DNA of 49,195 nt, from the NCBI GenBank assembly GCA_041658705.1, contig JBAZZT010000011.1, positions 1 through 49,195 of the forward strand. The letters are read 5' to 3'. Below are positions 6,919 to 14,094 of this stretch, piece after piece (the stretch's first letter is position 1; each line of letters starts with the position of its first letter). The translations under genes and the position numbers were made by a program. The notes beneath the pieces were generated by a model that saw nothing but the letters and a program-made list of their open reading frames with translations, ran no database searches and had not been told where the DNA came from. The stretch is from CAIKNB01 sp041658705. Its GTDB lineage: Bacteria > Patescibacteriota > Patescibacteriia > 2-12-FULL-60-25.

Positions 6919-7731
6919 TTAAATATCAAGTAATTCATGTATAGGTAGGATGCTCAAGGCGCGTTTGGTGTCAAGGTCTATCTCTACCATGACGGCATTG
7001 GCCTCGGCCGCGCCGCTAGACTGCGGATCATAGGCTTTATGCGTGGGATCGAGAAAACGCCGCACGGCCGATGACTTTTCGAACCCCACAACGGAATCAT
7101 AGCCGCCGCTCCGGCCCACGTCGGTCACGTAAGCCGTGCCGTTGGGCAGGATTTTGGCGTCCGCGGTGCTGACGTGCGTGTGCGTCCCCAAGACTGCCGC
7201 CGCGCGTCCGTCCGCATAGTGTCCAAAAGCTTCCTTTTCGCTCGTCGCTTCGGCATGGAAATCCACCAGCAGCGGCAGATTTTGATACAGCTTGCAGATC
7301 TCATCGAAGTAGGCGAATGGACTCGTGGCTTTTTGATCTTCCATGAAGAGTTGTCCTAGGACGTTGACCAAGACGATTTTGCATCCGTTGCGTTCCAAGA
7401 TTGCATGACCAAGGCCGGGGAGTTCCGGGCGCATGTTGCCCGGACGGATCAAACGGTTTTTCCAGACCGGATCGGAAAAGCAGGGCAAGCCTTGCTCGTT
7501 TTCCCACACGTGGTTGCCTGAAGTATAACAATCCACTCCCGCCGCATCCAGCTCGCGCAGAGTCTTGGGCGAGATGCCGCGACCATGCGACAGGTTCTCG
7601 ACATTGGCCACGACGAAGTCCGGCGCATGTTTGGCGCGCAGGTCGGGCAAGCTCCGGATCACGGCTTTGCGGCCGAGCGAACCGATGAGGTCGCCGAAGA
7701 AAAGTATCTTGCAAGTCTTCATGCCAGGCAT
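6919..7731 (-). CDS. ymdB: YmdB-family metallophosphoesterase
   Basis: This 270-residue member of the YmdB/TIGR00282 family hydrolyses cyclic nucleotide phosphodiester bonds; in Bacillus it influences biofilm and motility decisions. Visible signatures are the FFGDLIGSLGR metal-binding start, NVENLSHGRG, TSGNHVWEN, DFHAEATSEK and GTHTHVSTAD. The usual TDVGM here reads TDVGRSGG, a substitution of the conserved Met. The start may instead be the ATG at 7722, which gives MKTCKILFFGD. It sits downstream of rny on the same strand, as ymdA-ymdB do in Firmicutes, but here about 450 bases of repeats separate them. Confidence 0.9.
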   Translation of the reverse strand: MPGMKTCKILFFGDLIGSLGRKAVIRSLPDLRAKHAPDFVVANVENLSHGRGISPKTLRELDAAGVDCYTSGNHVWENEQGLPCFSDPVWKNRLIRPGNMRPELPGLGHAILERNGCKIVLVNVLGQLFMEDQKATSPFAYFDEICKLYQNLPLLVDFHAEATSEKEAFGHYADGRAAAVLGTHTHVSTADAKILPNGTAYVTDVGRSGGYDSVVGFEKSSAVRRFLDPTHKAYDPQSSGAAEANAVMVEIDLDTKRALSILPIHELLDI

Positions 7732-7794
7732 TATGTCCGTTTTGGCGCTTTTGTCCAGACCTTGTACAAGTCACGGATTGAAAATTGCTCGCGT

Positions 7795-7828
7795 ATCAAA
7801 GAAATTGCCGATCGGCAATTTCTTTGAT
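7795..7828. repeat. perfect 34-bp palindrome
   Basis: The sequence is its own reverse complement from ATCAAAGAAATTGCC through the centre at 7811/7812. It lies 64 bases upstream of the ymdB start. There is no T run on either side, so it is not a standard terminator. Confidence 0.85.
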
Positions 7829-7873
7829 GTAACCCCTGATTCGATTTTCGATTCGGTTGGCTACCGGCCAATT

Positions 7874-8182
7874 GTCGTCCTGAGCTTGCCGAAGGAACTT
7901 TATCAGCCGTTGAATCTGAAAGATGCACAGTCGCTGATAAAGGTCCTTCGACTCGCTCGAAGCTCGCTCAGGATGACAATATTTTTCGAACTAACTCATC
8001 GCGTAAAAAAACATAAAAAATTTGTCATCCTGAGCTTGTCGAAGGACCTTTATAAGTGACCTCTGGACCGATGGCTGATAAAGGTCCTTCGACTTCGCTG
8101 CTGCGGAGTTTACCCCGCACTCGATGCGGGGCCCAGGATGACAAAGGATTTTGGCTACCGTCTACCCTCTACCGTCTATATT
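7874..8182. repeat. two tandem long hairpin repeats plus word repeats
   Basis: The two copies are 7874-7979 and 8023-8143. Each runs from TGTC(A/G)TCCTGAGC to CAGGATGAC and contains internal GAAGGA...TTTATCAGC or GCTGATAAAGGTCC arms. CTACCCTCTACCGTC words follow up to the rny stop. No gene is seen between ymdB and rny. Confidence 0.85.
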
Positions 8183-8183
8183 C

Positions 8184-9719
8184 TTATCTTGCGTATTCGA
8201 TGACGCGGGTTTCGCGGATCAAGGTGACTCTGATCTCGCCGGGATATTTGAGTTCAGCTTCGATTTTGTTGGCCACGTTGCGCGCGAGTTGCGCCGCGGC
8301 GAAGTCATCCATCATGGTCGGATTGACGAAGACGCGGATTTCGCGCCCGGCTTGGATGGCGTAGACCTTCTCGACGCCCTCGAAGCCCGAGGCCACGGCT
8401 TCCAATTCTTCCAAACGTTTGACGTATTGTTCGAATGAATCTTTGCGGGCTCCCGGACGCGCGCCGGAGATGGCGTCGGCCGCCTTCACGATCACAGCTT
8501 CGAGCGTCTTGGGTTTGTCTTCGTGATGGCCGATGGACTGGTAGCAGATTTCTTCCGGGAAACCGAACTTCTTCATGATTTGGTAGCCCAGCTCCGGGTG
8601 GCCGCCTTGCAGGTCGTGGTCAACGGCTTTGCCGATGTCATGGAACAAGCCGCCTTTTTTGCATATAGCGACGTTAGCCTTCAGCTCCTCGGCCATGAGC
8701 GCGGCGAGTTGGCCGACTTCGATCGAGTGCTGGAGCGCGTTCTGCCCGTATGAGGTGCGGTACTTGAGCCGACCCAAGATCTGCACCAGCTTGGGGTCGA
8801 TGCCCGCGAGCGAGATGCCCATCTGGTAGAGCGCGTCTTCGCCGGCTTTCTTGATGTCGATCGCGAGTTCGCGCTTGGCTTCGTCCACGGCTTCTTCGAT
8901 GCGTCCCGGATGGATACGGCCGTCGGTCACCAACTTGTCGAGCGCGCGTTTTGCCACCTGGCGGCGGATGGGGGAGAAGCCCGAGACGGTGATCAACCCC
9001 GGCGTGTCGTCCACGATGAGTTCGCAGCCGGTCAGATGTTCGAGGGTCTTGATGTTGCGGCCTTCTTTGCCGATGATGCGGCCTTTCATGTCGTCTGAGG
9101 GCAACTCGACCCAAGAGGTGGTCGTCTCCGTCACCGTGGATGAAGCCAGACGCTGGATGGCTACGCCGATGACGTTCTTGGCTTTGCGTTCGATTTCCTC
9201 GCTGTCCATCTCATCCAGCTTGCGCATGCGCGAGAGCAGCGCTTCCTGCGCTTGTTCCTCGACGAGTTTGAGGATGCGCTCTTGCGCTTGTTCCCTGGTC
9301 AGCCCCGAGACTTCTTCGAGCTTTTGCGTCTCGAGCTGCTTCATCTCTTCGATTTGTTTTTGCGTCTCGCTGACCTTGGCTTTGGCGCTTTCCAGCGACT
9401 TGCGCTCGTCGTCCAACGCCAAAAGCTTGGACGCAAATTCACTTTCGCGCTTCACCAACTCGGCCTTTTGGCTCTTGAGTTCGTCTTCGCCTTTTTTCTG
9501 TTCCAGCCGCGCCTCCTCCAAAATCTTGATGGCCTTGTCTTTGGCTTTGACCAAGATGTCTTGTTCCTTGGCTTGAGCCTGGGTCACGAGCGCTTTGGCC
9601 TCGGCTTCGGCGTCAGCTACCCGTTGTTTGATCTTGCGAGCTTTTTCCGTGGCCACGTAATCAGCCGCGAAATAGCCCACGATCGCGCCTGCGATTATCC
9701 CTAACACAGCGTAAAGCAT
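8184..9719 (-). CDS. rny: ribonuclease Y
   Basis: This 511-residue endoribonuclease starts mRNA decay at the membrane. Domains in order are an N-terminal transmembrane helix (about 3-22), a long charged coiled coil (about 25-190), a KH domain with the GKEG loop in RIIGKEGRNI (about 210-275), and an HD domain with HDIGKA and HHED (about 335-430). A C-terminal domain ends in VIEYAR. Length and order match the family. It leads the rny-ymdB-hup row. No Shine-Dalgarno sequence is seen; a long self-complementary leader lies immediately upstream. Confidence 0.95.
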   Translation of the reverse strand: MLYAVLGIIAGAIVGYFAADYVATEKARKIKQRVADAEAEAKALVTQAQAKEQDILVKAKDKAIKILEEARLEQKKGEDELKSQKAELVKRESEFASKLLALDDERKSLESAKAKVSETQKQIEEMKQLETQKLEEVSGLTREQAQERILKLVEEQAQEALLSRMRKLDEMDSEEIERKAKNVIGVAIQRLASSTVTETTTSWVELPSDDMKGRIIGKEGRNIKTLEHLTGCELIVDDTPGLITVSGFSPIRRQVAKRALDKLVTDGRIHPGRIEEAVDEAKRELAIDIKKAGEDALYQMGISLAGIDPKLVQILGRLKYRTSYGQNALQHSIEVGQLAALMAEELKANVAICKKGGLFHDIGKAVDHDLQGGHPELGYQIMKKFGFPEEICYQSIGHHEDKPKTLEAVIVKAADAISGARPGARKDSFEQYVKRLEELEAVASGFEGVEKVYAIQAGREIRVFVNPTMMDDFAAAQLARNVANKIEAELKYPGEIRVTLIRETRVIEYAR

Positions 9720-9720
9720 A

Positions 9721-9945
9721 AAATCTACGCTCGAACGAAACGGGAATGTTCCGCTATCCTAACGATCTTCAGCTTTATCTAAGTCCTAAACAGGCCAAAA
9801 ATAGGGGAAATACTGTGGTTTATTGGTCCGAAAGGATAATACCGTGATGTGCAGGAAGATCCGACTCGCGTTTCCGTCCGTCCGAAGCGGTTAAGACTAA
9901 TGTCGGTAAGCTGACGATAGCAGGAATCGGTCCGAGCGTCTAGGG
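9721..9945 (-). ncRNA. rod-like structured RNA or leader upstream of rny
   Basis: Four nested pairings fold this stretch into one long rod: 9727-9736 with 9930-9939 (10 bp, one G-U), 9749-9758 with 9916-9926 (10 bp, one bulge), 9769-9775 with 9908-9914 (7 bp), and 9782-9789 with 9891-9898 (8 bp, one wobble). Internal loops separate them. The architecture recalls 6S RNA but no known RNA is recognised. It could be a separate RNA or an autoregulatory leader of RNase Y. Confidence 0.5.
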
Positions 9946-9949
9946 GGGA

Positions 9950-9997
9950 ATAGAGGGTAGCCAGACAATCGTAGGGGCGCATGCCATGCGCCCGCCC
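9950..9997. repeat. word repeat and GTAG palindrome variant
   Basis: GAGGGTAGCCAGAC is followed at 9971 by GTAGGGGCGCATGCCATGCG and then CCC, a member of the GTAG palindrome family with a CATGCCATG centre. Confidence 0.75.
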
Positions 9998-10021
9998 GGT
10001 AGATTCCAGAACCACGAATAC

Positions 10022-10050
10022 AAAAAAAGCCCCGACCTGGCGTGGTCGGG
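10022..10050 (-). terminator. terminator of the 10065-10556 gene
   Basis: CCCGACC and GGTCGGG form a 7-bp stem around TGGCGT, and the minus strand continues into seven T. Confidence 0.8.
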
Positions 10051-10064
10051 TGCGGGCGCTAGCT

Positions 10065-10556
10065 TCAGTCGGAAGCCGAGCGGAAGGTCTGGGGAGGGGA
10101 GAAGCAATGCATGAGCCGGCTGAATTCGCCGGCCGATTGGAGCTGGGGCAGGGTCATCCACCCCGGGAAGCGTCTGAAGTTCAGGCGGATCGCGACCATC
10201 TGACGATTGTATTCGTAGGCTTCATGGATCAGCAGGAGCTCCCCGCCGTAACCCTTCTCGACATAAGCCAGTGCGACCTCGAGCTGGTCCTTGTAGCACT
10301 TGCTTCGGGTGTGGCCGAAGCTGACCTGCTCGGGCAGACGGGGTTGCATCAGGAAGCTCTTCGGCTCCGCGTTGACGACGAAGCGGGGCCATCGGGACGT
10401 CGGTTCGACGATTTCGAGTCTTGCGCCGACATGGACCTCCAGGCCCGACGGGGCGAGCAACGCGCCTTCCACGTTGTTCCAGTCAAGCGCCGAATGGAAT
10501 TCGCGCAGATGTTTGAGGACCGAATCTTGGTCCGGCAACACGATGCTTTGGCTCAT
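10065..10556 (-). CDS. hypothetical protein, paralogue of its upstream neighbour
   Basis: This 163-residue protein has no recognised family. The segment KDQLEVALAYVEKGYGGEL (about 90-108), followed by YNRQMVAIRLNF, lines up with KQVAVRYVVRGYTGRL and SRDFAVCTLRLE in the protein encoded at 10643-11206. The two therefore look like distant tandem paralogues. It has an ideal AAGGAG seven bases before the ATG, a possible promoter at 10585-10612 and its own terminator. No signal peptide or membrane helix is present. Function is unknown. Confidence 0.75.
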   Translation of the reverse strand: MSQSIVLPDQDSVLKHLREFHSALDWNNVEGALLAPSGLEVHVGARLEIVEPTSRWPRFVVNAEPKSFLMQPRLPEQVSFGHTRSKCYKDQLEVALAYVEKGYGGELLLIHEAYEYNRQMVAIRLNFRRFPGWMTLPQLQSAGEFSRLMHCFSPPQTFRSASD

Positions 10557-10584
10557 GATCTTCTCCTTGGAACGAACTTTCGCC

Positions 10585-10612
10585 AGCTTAACACGGCTTC
10601 AGATCTTGTAAA
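10585..10612 (-). promoter_or_regulatory. putative promoter of the 10065-10556 gene
   Basis: On the minus strand TTTACA is followed after 16 bases by TAAGCT. The -35 overlaps the terminator of the upstream gene. Confidence 0.4.
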
Positions 10613-10637
10613 GAAAGAGCCCCGAGAGCTTCGGGGC
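10611..10637 (-). terminator. terminator of the 10643-11206 gene
   Basis: GCCCCGA and TCGGGGC pair around a 5-base loop. A T-rich tail follows on the minus strand. Confidence 0.7.
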
Positions 10638-10642
10638 GCGGT

Positions 10643-11206
10643 TCAATCTTCAGCCAAGCTTCCGAGCGGAAGTTCGACCAGATGGAAGTTGCGGCAGACT
10701 TTCAGGATGGGGTCGATGTCCGTATCCACCATCCATTTGAGGTGGACGTAGGGCGGGACCGGGAGCTGGCGAATCAAGCCGGATTCAAGGCGCAAAGTGC
10801 AGACCGCGAAGTCACGCGACACCGCCGGTACTTCGCCGTTGAGCACGAACTTGAGCCGTCCGGTATAGCCGCGCACCACGTAGCGGACGGCGACTTGTTT
10901 GGCTGTGGCGAATGAGCGGCGCAAACCGACGCGCTTGAACCACATCTTCCCCGGGAAACATGGCGTGCTCAAGAAATTGGTCAGGTCTTCATCCCTGCCT
11001 TCGCTCAAGATGTGAGCCGCCGGATTTCCGTTGATGAGGATGCTGACGTCGGCGGCGACGAGACCTGACTCCAACAGTTTTTGGGGCGCGTTCAGACGCC
11101 CGTCCAGCCAAGTCCAATTTTCGGGGACTGCCCCGATGAGCGCGTTCATGATGCCTGTGTCCGTCGGAATCTCGAAAGCCAACTGTTTCACTTCAGGTTG
11201 GTCCAT
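10643..11206 (-). CDS. hypothetical protein, paralogue of its downstream neighbour
   Basis: This protein of 187 residues begins MDQPEVKQLAFEIP. That ATG is chosen because GAGGG lies five bases upstream; a longer frame to 11248 exists but lacks a ribosome binding site. It shares a core pattern (KQ-x-VA-x-R-Y-V-x-x-G-Y-x-G-x-L, then R-x-x-x-V-x-x-L-x-L) with the adjacent 10065-10556 product. No known family, membrane segment or catalytic motif is seen. It has its own promoter-like elements and terminator. Confidence 0.75.
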   Translation of the reverse strand: MDQPEVKQLAFEIPTDTGIMNALIGAVPENWTWLDGRLNAPQKLLESGLVAADVSILINGNPAAHILSEGRDEDLTNFLSTPCFPGKMWFKRVGLRRSFATAKQVAVRYVVRGYTGRLKFVLNGEVPAVSRDFAVCTLRLESGLIRQLPVPPYVHLKWMVDTDIDPILKVCRNFHLVELPLGSLAED

Positions 11207-11238
11207 TTCATCCCTCGTGGAAAAAAAAGAGCGCGACA

Positions 11239-11266
11239 ACATTAGCACATCCTGGCGAAACGTAAA
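11239..11266 (-). promoter_or_regulatory. putative promoter of the 10643-11206 gene
   Basis: On the minus strand TTTACG, 16 bases, then TAATGT. Confidence 0.4.
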
Positions 11267-11267
11267 G

Positions 11268-11458
11268 AGGCTGTAGGCAGTAGGCGGTAGCCAGACAGCC
11301 TGACTTTTTTAGGCCTTACGCATTTGGCGTTCTGCCCGTCATTGCGAGCGCATAATCCAAAAGCGCGAAGCAATCTCCGGCGGTGCGTCCAAGAGATTGC
11401 TTCGTCGTGGCTTACTCCTCACCACAACGCTCGCGAGCGCTGTGGCAAGCCATGACAG
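11268..11458. repeat. word repeat and CATTGCGAG hairpin repeat
   Basis: GTAGGCAGTAGGCGGTAGCC words at 11270-11292 are followed by an imperfect palindrome at 11338-11458. Its arms contain GTCATTGCGAGCGC, GCAATCTCC and GAGATTGCTTCGTCG. A related copy is at 37772-37885. No gene is seen between 11207 and 11627. Confidence 0.7.
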
Positions 11459-11502
11459 GAGTGATCATCCAGACGCCTAGTTTCTAAGTATCCAGGTGGG
11501 GT

Positions 11503-11607
11503 CTGGGGCCGAGAGTTGAGCTAACCGCAAGAACGCTCAAGCCTATACTTGTTAGCGAATTCGAGGCCCCAGCGGTTTTTGCATACTTTTTGCCGCCAAA
11601 AAGTATG
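11503..11607 (+). other. structured RNA candidate with competing inner stems
   Basis: CTGGGGCC at 11503-11510 pairs with GGCCCCAG at 11565-11572, closing a 54-base loop and followed by CGGTTTTT. Inside, TTGAGC (11516-11521) can pair with GCTCAA (11535-11540), or the overlapping GCTAAC (11520-11525) can pair with GTTAGC (11551-11556). Only one of these can form fully. A second perfect 11-bp hairpin (CATACTTTTTG) follows at 11582-11607. No known RNA was recognised. Confidence 0.45.
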
Positions 11608-11627
11608 AGGTGCATTTGATTTCAAGT

Positions 11628-12317
11628 TCAAGCCGATTTCTTGGCTAGTTCATCCAGAGTCAAGGCGTCTTTTATGTCAAAATCGCCGATTTTCGTGCGC
11701 CGCAGCTCGGTCAGATAAGCTCCGCAGCCCAGCGCTTCCCCGATGTCGCGGGCGAGTGACCTTATATAGGTGCCGGACGAGCAAGCCACGCTGAAGGATA
11801 AAAAAGGCCAAGCGTAGTTCATGATTTTAAGTTCGGAGATGGAAATCTGTTTCTTCGGCAACTCGACGCCTTCCAATTTGCCGGCGCGCGCCAACTCATA
11901 AAGTTTTTTGCCTTTGATTTTTTTGGCGCTGAAAGCCGGCGCCGTCTGCTCATATCCGCCGCGGAATCTGTCGAGAGCGGATTCGAGGGCGAGTGAATTT
12001 GGAATATGGAATTTAGAATTTAGGTCTTCCGCATTCCACATTCCATCTTCCATATTCACTTTTATTTCCCCTTCCGGATCCTCCGTCGTGCTGGTCGCGC
12101 CTAAACGCGCCGTGGCGAGGTAGGTCTTGTCCAACCCGGAATATTTTGCGAGCTCCTTTGTCGCCGCGCCTACGCCGATGATCAAAAGTCCGGTGGCGAA
12201 CGGATCGAGCGTCCCGGCGTGACCCACTCTTCGCGTATCAAAAATCCTGCGCACTTTGTCGACGACATCGTGTGAGGTGATTCCAGCTGGCTTGTCTATC
12301 AATAGGATTTTTTCCAC
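11628..12317 (-). CDS. truB: tRNA pseudouridine(55) synthase TruB
   Basis: TruB converts U55 of tRNA to pseudouridine. The catalytic aspartate lies in GHAGTLDPFATGLL (about residues 32-45). Other signatures are KPAGITSHDVV near the start, FSAKKIKGKKLYELAR and SGTYIRSLARDIG. The GTG at 12317 is taken as start because it gives the usual short N-terminus; a TTG at 12344 would add nine residues. No Shine-Dalgarno sequence is visible. Residues about 86-108 (NMEDGMWNAEDLNSKFHIPN) are encoded by a palindromic AT-rich repeat inserted in frame where relatives have a short loop. Confidence 0.92.
   Translation of the reverse strand: MEKILLIDKPAGITSHDVVDKVRRIFDTRRVGHAGTLDPFATGLLIIGVGAATKELAKYSGLDKTYLATARLGATSTTEDPEGEIKVNMEDGMWNAEDLNSKFHIPNSLALESALDRFRGGYEQTAPAFSAKKIKGKKLYELARAGKLEGVELPKKQISISELKIMNYAWPFLSFSVACSSGTYIRSLARDIGEALGCGAYLTELRRTKIGDFDIKDALTLDELAKKSA
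11993..12059. repeat. word palindrome inside truB, in frame
   Basis: GTGAATTTGGAATATGGAAT begins the left arm and ATTCCATCTTCCATATTCAC ends the right arm. This is the same style of low-complexity palindrome found between genes elsewhere in the window, but here it is translated without a frameshift. Confidence 0.75.
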
Positions 12318-12370
12318 GAAGAAAATATAGCTTATTTTGGGCAATTAATCGATTTTTTGCCTCCCATGCC

Positions 12371-12399
12371 TTGACAAAATGGCAAAGTTTTGCTAATTT
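12371..12399 (+). promoter_or_regulatory. strong promoter of the 12437-12865 gene
   Basis: Consensus TTGACA, 17 bases, then TAATTT. Transcription should begin near 12406, about 30 bases before the ATG. Confidence 0.75.
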
Positions 12400-12436
12400 G
12401 ACACATCGTTCTTCCCACCAGGCATGGAGGCCAACA

Positions 12437-12865
12437 ATGATCAGATTCCAGTACCCGTCAGACGAAGTGCGTGATGCCGTGCGGTCGCTGAAGGTTCTTG
12501 GGCTGTGTAAGGACTGGCCCGACGCGGACAAGCGCGAAGGGTTCATCCCCAAGCCCGTCGAGATTGCGCTCCTCGAGCAGTCGCGTGAGCGTGTGCTGGA
12601 GAACGGCACCTCGTCGGCGCCGCTCGACGCTCTGCAGGAGAGGATCGACGTGATTCTCGACGGCGTCAAGCCAGAGAAGAAGGCGCGAGTCGCTGAACTG
12701 CTGTTCTTCGCCCTTGGTACGGATCTCGCCGAGATCGAGAAGATGCGTCAGTCGTTCTGGCGCCCGGCGCACCAGATCTGGGTCAACAAGGTCTGCCAGG
12801 AAATTCCGTCAGGCGCCCAGCCGCGGTGCATGCATCCCGAGCGGAGGCACACCATCTTCGCCTGA
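12437..12865 (+). CDS. hypothetical protein
   Basis: This 142-residue protein begins MIRFQYPSDEVRDAV. GGAGG six bases upstream decides this start over a longer frame to 12371, which would begin inside the promoter. The product is mostly helical by composition, with charged amphipathic stretches (SLKVLGLCKDWPDADKREG, EKKARVAELLFFALG) and two cysteines near the C-terminus. No family or catalytic motif is recognised. It forms a complete stand-alone cassette with promoter, ribosome binding site and terminator. Confidence 0.75.
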   Translation: MIRFQYPSDEVRDAVRSLKVLGLCKDWPDADKREGFIPKPVEIALLEQSRERVLENGTSSAPLDALQERIDVILDGVKPEKKARVAELLFFALGTDLAEIEKMRQSFWRPAHQIWVNKVCQEIPSGAQPRCMHPERRHTIFA

Positions 12866-12877
12866 TCGGCTCTTCTG

Positions 12878-12918
12878 CGCCCGGTTCATCTACGGATGGA
12901 CCGGGCGTATTCTTTTTA
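12878..12918 (+). terminator. terminator of the 12437-12865 gene
   Basis: CGCCCGGT pairs with ACCGGGCG around a 14-base loop, followed by TATTCTTTTT. Confidence 0.75.
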
Positions 12919-12953
12919 TACAAGAAACCGGCCAAGCTGTGGCCGGTGGTGAG

Positions 12954-13448
12954 TCAAAAGTTGCAAGGTGCGGCAAGCCAGGCGGTGAATTGAGCTTTGA
13001 CCTCCTGATAGGTCGCAGCTTCGAATTCGATGCGCGGCGGGTCAAGATGTTTGAGCACCCGCGGGCCGGAAGTGCAGTGCAAAGTGCCGTTCAGGCTTTT
13101 GTCGGTGCGCCGCCAATAGAAAAGGATCGAGTACGTCCGGTCTTTGCGCAGCAGGTCCGCCAACAGCAGATGGTCGCGAGGCACGATGTCCCACCAGCGG
13201 AAATTCGAGATGGAACACTTCGCCGCCTGGGAGATCTCGTTAAAGCGATTGAGGATCTTTACCTGATCGACGACCCCGATATCCTCATTCAGGTTTAGGA
13301 TGTATTGGCGCACCGTTTCTTCATAGTCAGGGTTATGCGCAGCGCCGTTGACGATCCTGGCGAAGATACCGGAGAAAAAAACTTTATTCTCCAGATTGCC
13401 GAGGCAAGCCACGAGCACCATTTCAGCAGCTAAACCGTACTGTTCCAT
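12954..13448 (-). CDS. hypothetical protein
   Basis: This 164-residue protein has no recognised family. It begins MEQYGLAAEMVLVACLGNLE and contains tryptophan-rich stretches (NFRWWDIVPRDHLLLADLL, ILFYWRRTDKSLNGTL). A GGAGGG five to ten bases before the ATG supports the start. A promoter-like pair lies at 13465-13492, divergent from the transposase gene only 46 bases away. The gene converges on the 12437-12865 unit. It shares no clear motif with the other orphans. Confidence 0.7.
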   Translation of the reverse strand: MEQYGLAAEMVLVACLGNLENKVFFSGIFARIVNGAAHNPDYEETVRQYILNLNEDIGVVDQVKILNRFNEISQAAKCSISNFRWWDIVPRDHLLLADLLRKDRTYSILFYWRRTDKSLNGTLHCTSGPRVLKHLDPPRIEFEAATYQEVKAQFTAWLAAPCNF

Positions 13449-13464
13449 TTTTCCCTCCGCCGCG

Positions 13465-13492
13465 ACTTTACACCATCCACCGGGGATGTGAA
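13465..13492 (-). promoter_or_regulatory. putative promoter of the 12954-13448 gene
   Basis: On the minus strand TTCACA, 16 bases, then TAAAGT. Confidence 0.4.
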
Positions 13493-13494
13493 GG

Positions 13495-14043
13495 GTGTTG
13501 ACGAACGGGCCGTTTTCTGGCAGCGGTATATATAAGGAGCATCACCGCCGTTCAATCAGATTACCGAGATTCGATTATGCAACCCCGGGCGCATATTTTG
13601 TGACGATATGCACGCATGAAAGGCAACATCTGTTCGGAGCGATTGAAGATGGAGACATGATATTAAATGATTTTGGACATGCGGTTGAAGGTTTTTGGAA
13701 CGAAATACCGAAACATTTTCCGTTCATCGAATTGAATGAACATGTCATCATGCCCAATCACGTGCACGGTATTTTGATAATCCGTGATTACGATTCCGTA
13801 GGGGCGAATAATCATTCGCCCCTACGGGAAACGCCGAATGGGACATCTGGAACAATCGGTTCGGTTGTTCGGGGTTTCAAAATCGGCGCTACAAAATGGT
13901 CTCGAACAAAAACGAATATTCATAACGTCTGGCAACGCAATTATCACGAACGCGTCATCCGCGATGAACGCGAATTGTTCGAAACCCGCAAATACATCCT
14001 CGACAATCCTTTGAAATGGGGAATGGATCCGGAATATGCGTAA
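13495..14043 (+). CDS. RAYT, REP-associated Y1 (HUH) transposase
   Basis: This 182-residue protein is a single-domain Y1 transposase of the REP-associated tyrosine (RAYT/TnpA-REP) group, which cuts and joins single-stranded DNA at palindromic repeats. Typical features are RRSIRLPRFDYATPGAYFVT near the N-terminus, the HUH metal motif HVH in MPNHVHGILI near residue 88, and the nucleophile tyrosine in NYHERVIRDERE near 150. The start is unclear: GTG at 13495 opens the frame, yet AAGGAG at about 13536 suggests a later non-ATG start. A GTAG palindrome is embedded in frame at 13798-13825, where relatives have a short loop between the HUH motif and the SVVRGFK helix. Confidence 0.9.
   Translation: MLTNGPFSGSGIYKEHHRRSIRLPRFDYATPGAYFVTICTHERQHLFGAIEDGDMILNDFGHAVEGFWNEIPKHFPFIELNEHVIMPNHVHGILIIRDYDSVGANNHSPLRETPNGTSGTIGSVVRGFKIGATKWSRTKTNIHNVWQRNYHERVIRDERELFETRKYILDNPLKWGMDPEYA
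13798..13825. repeat. GTAG palindrome inside the RAYT gene
   Basis: GTAGGGGCGAAT and ATTCGCCCCTAC form a 12-bp stem around AATC. It encodes SVGANNHSPLR within the transposase. Identical copies are at 25391-25418, 28441-28468 and 42187-42214. Confidence 0.9.
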
Positions 14044-14080
14044 ACTAAAACCCGGCGACCGTCGTAACGGTGGCCGGGTT
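14043..14080 (-). terminator. terminator of the pentapeptide gene
   Basis: AACCCGGC-G-ACCGT pairs with ACGGT-G-GCCGGGTT. The minus strand continues into TTTTAGTTT. Confidence 0.65.
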
Positions 14081-14094
14081 AGGGAAGGTGCAGC

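Noticed and set aside
7795..7828. Perfect palindrome as a terminator for ymdB or rny
   Set aside because: It lies upstream of the ymdB start and far from the rny promoter, with no T run on either side.
11503..11572. A tRNA or tmRNA end
   Set aside because: The stems do not give a cloverleaf, there is no TTCGA-type T loop with the right spacing and no CCA end in position. No tRNA gene was found anywhere in the window.
13495..14043. RAYT as a pseudogene because of the embedded palindrome
   Set aside because: The frame stays open through the insert and both the HVH motif and the catalytic tyrosine region are intact.
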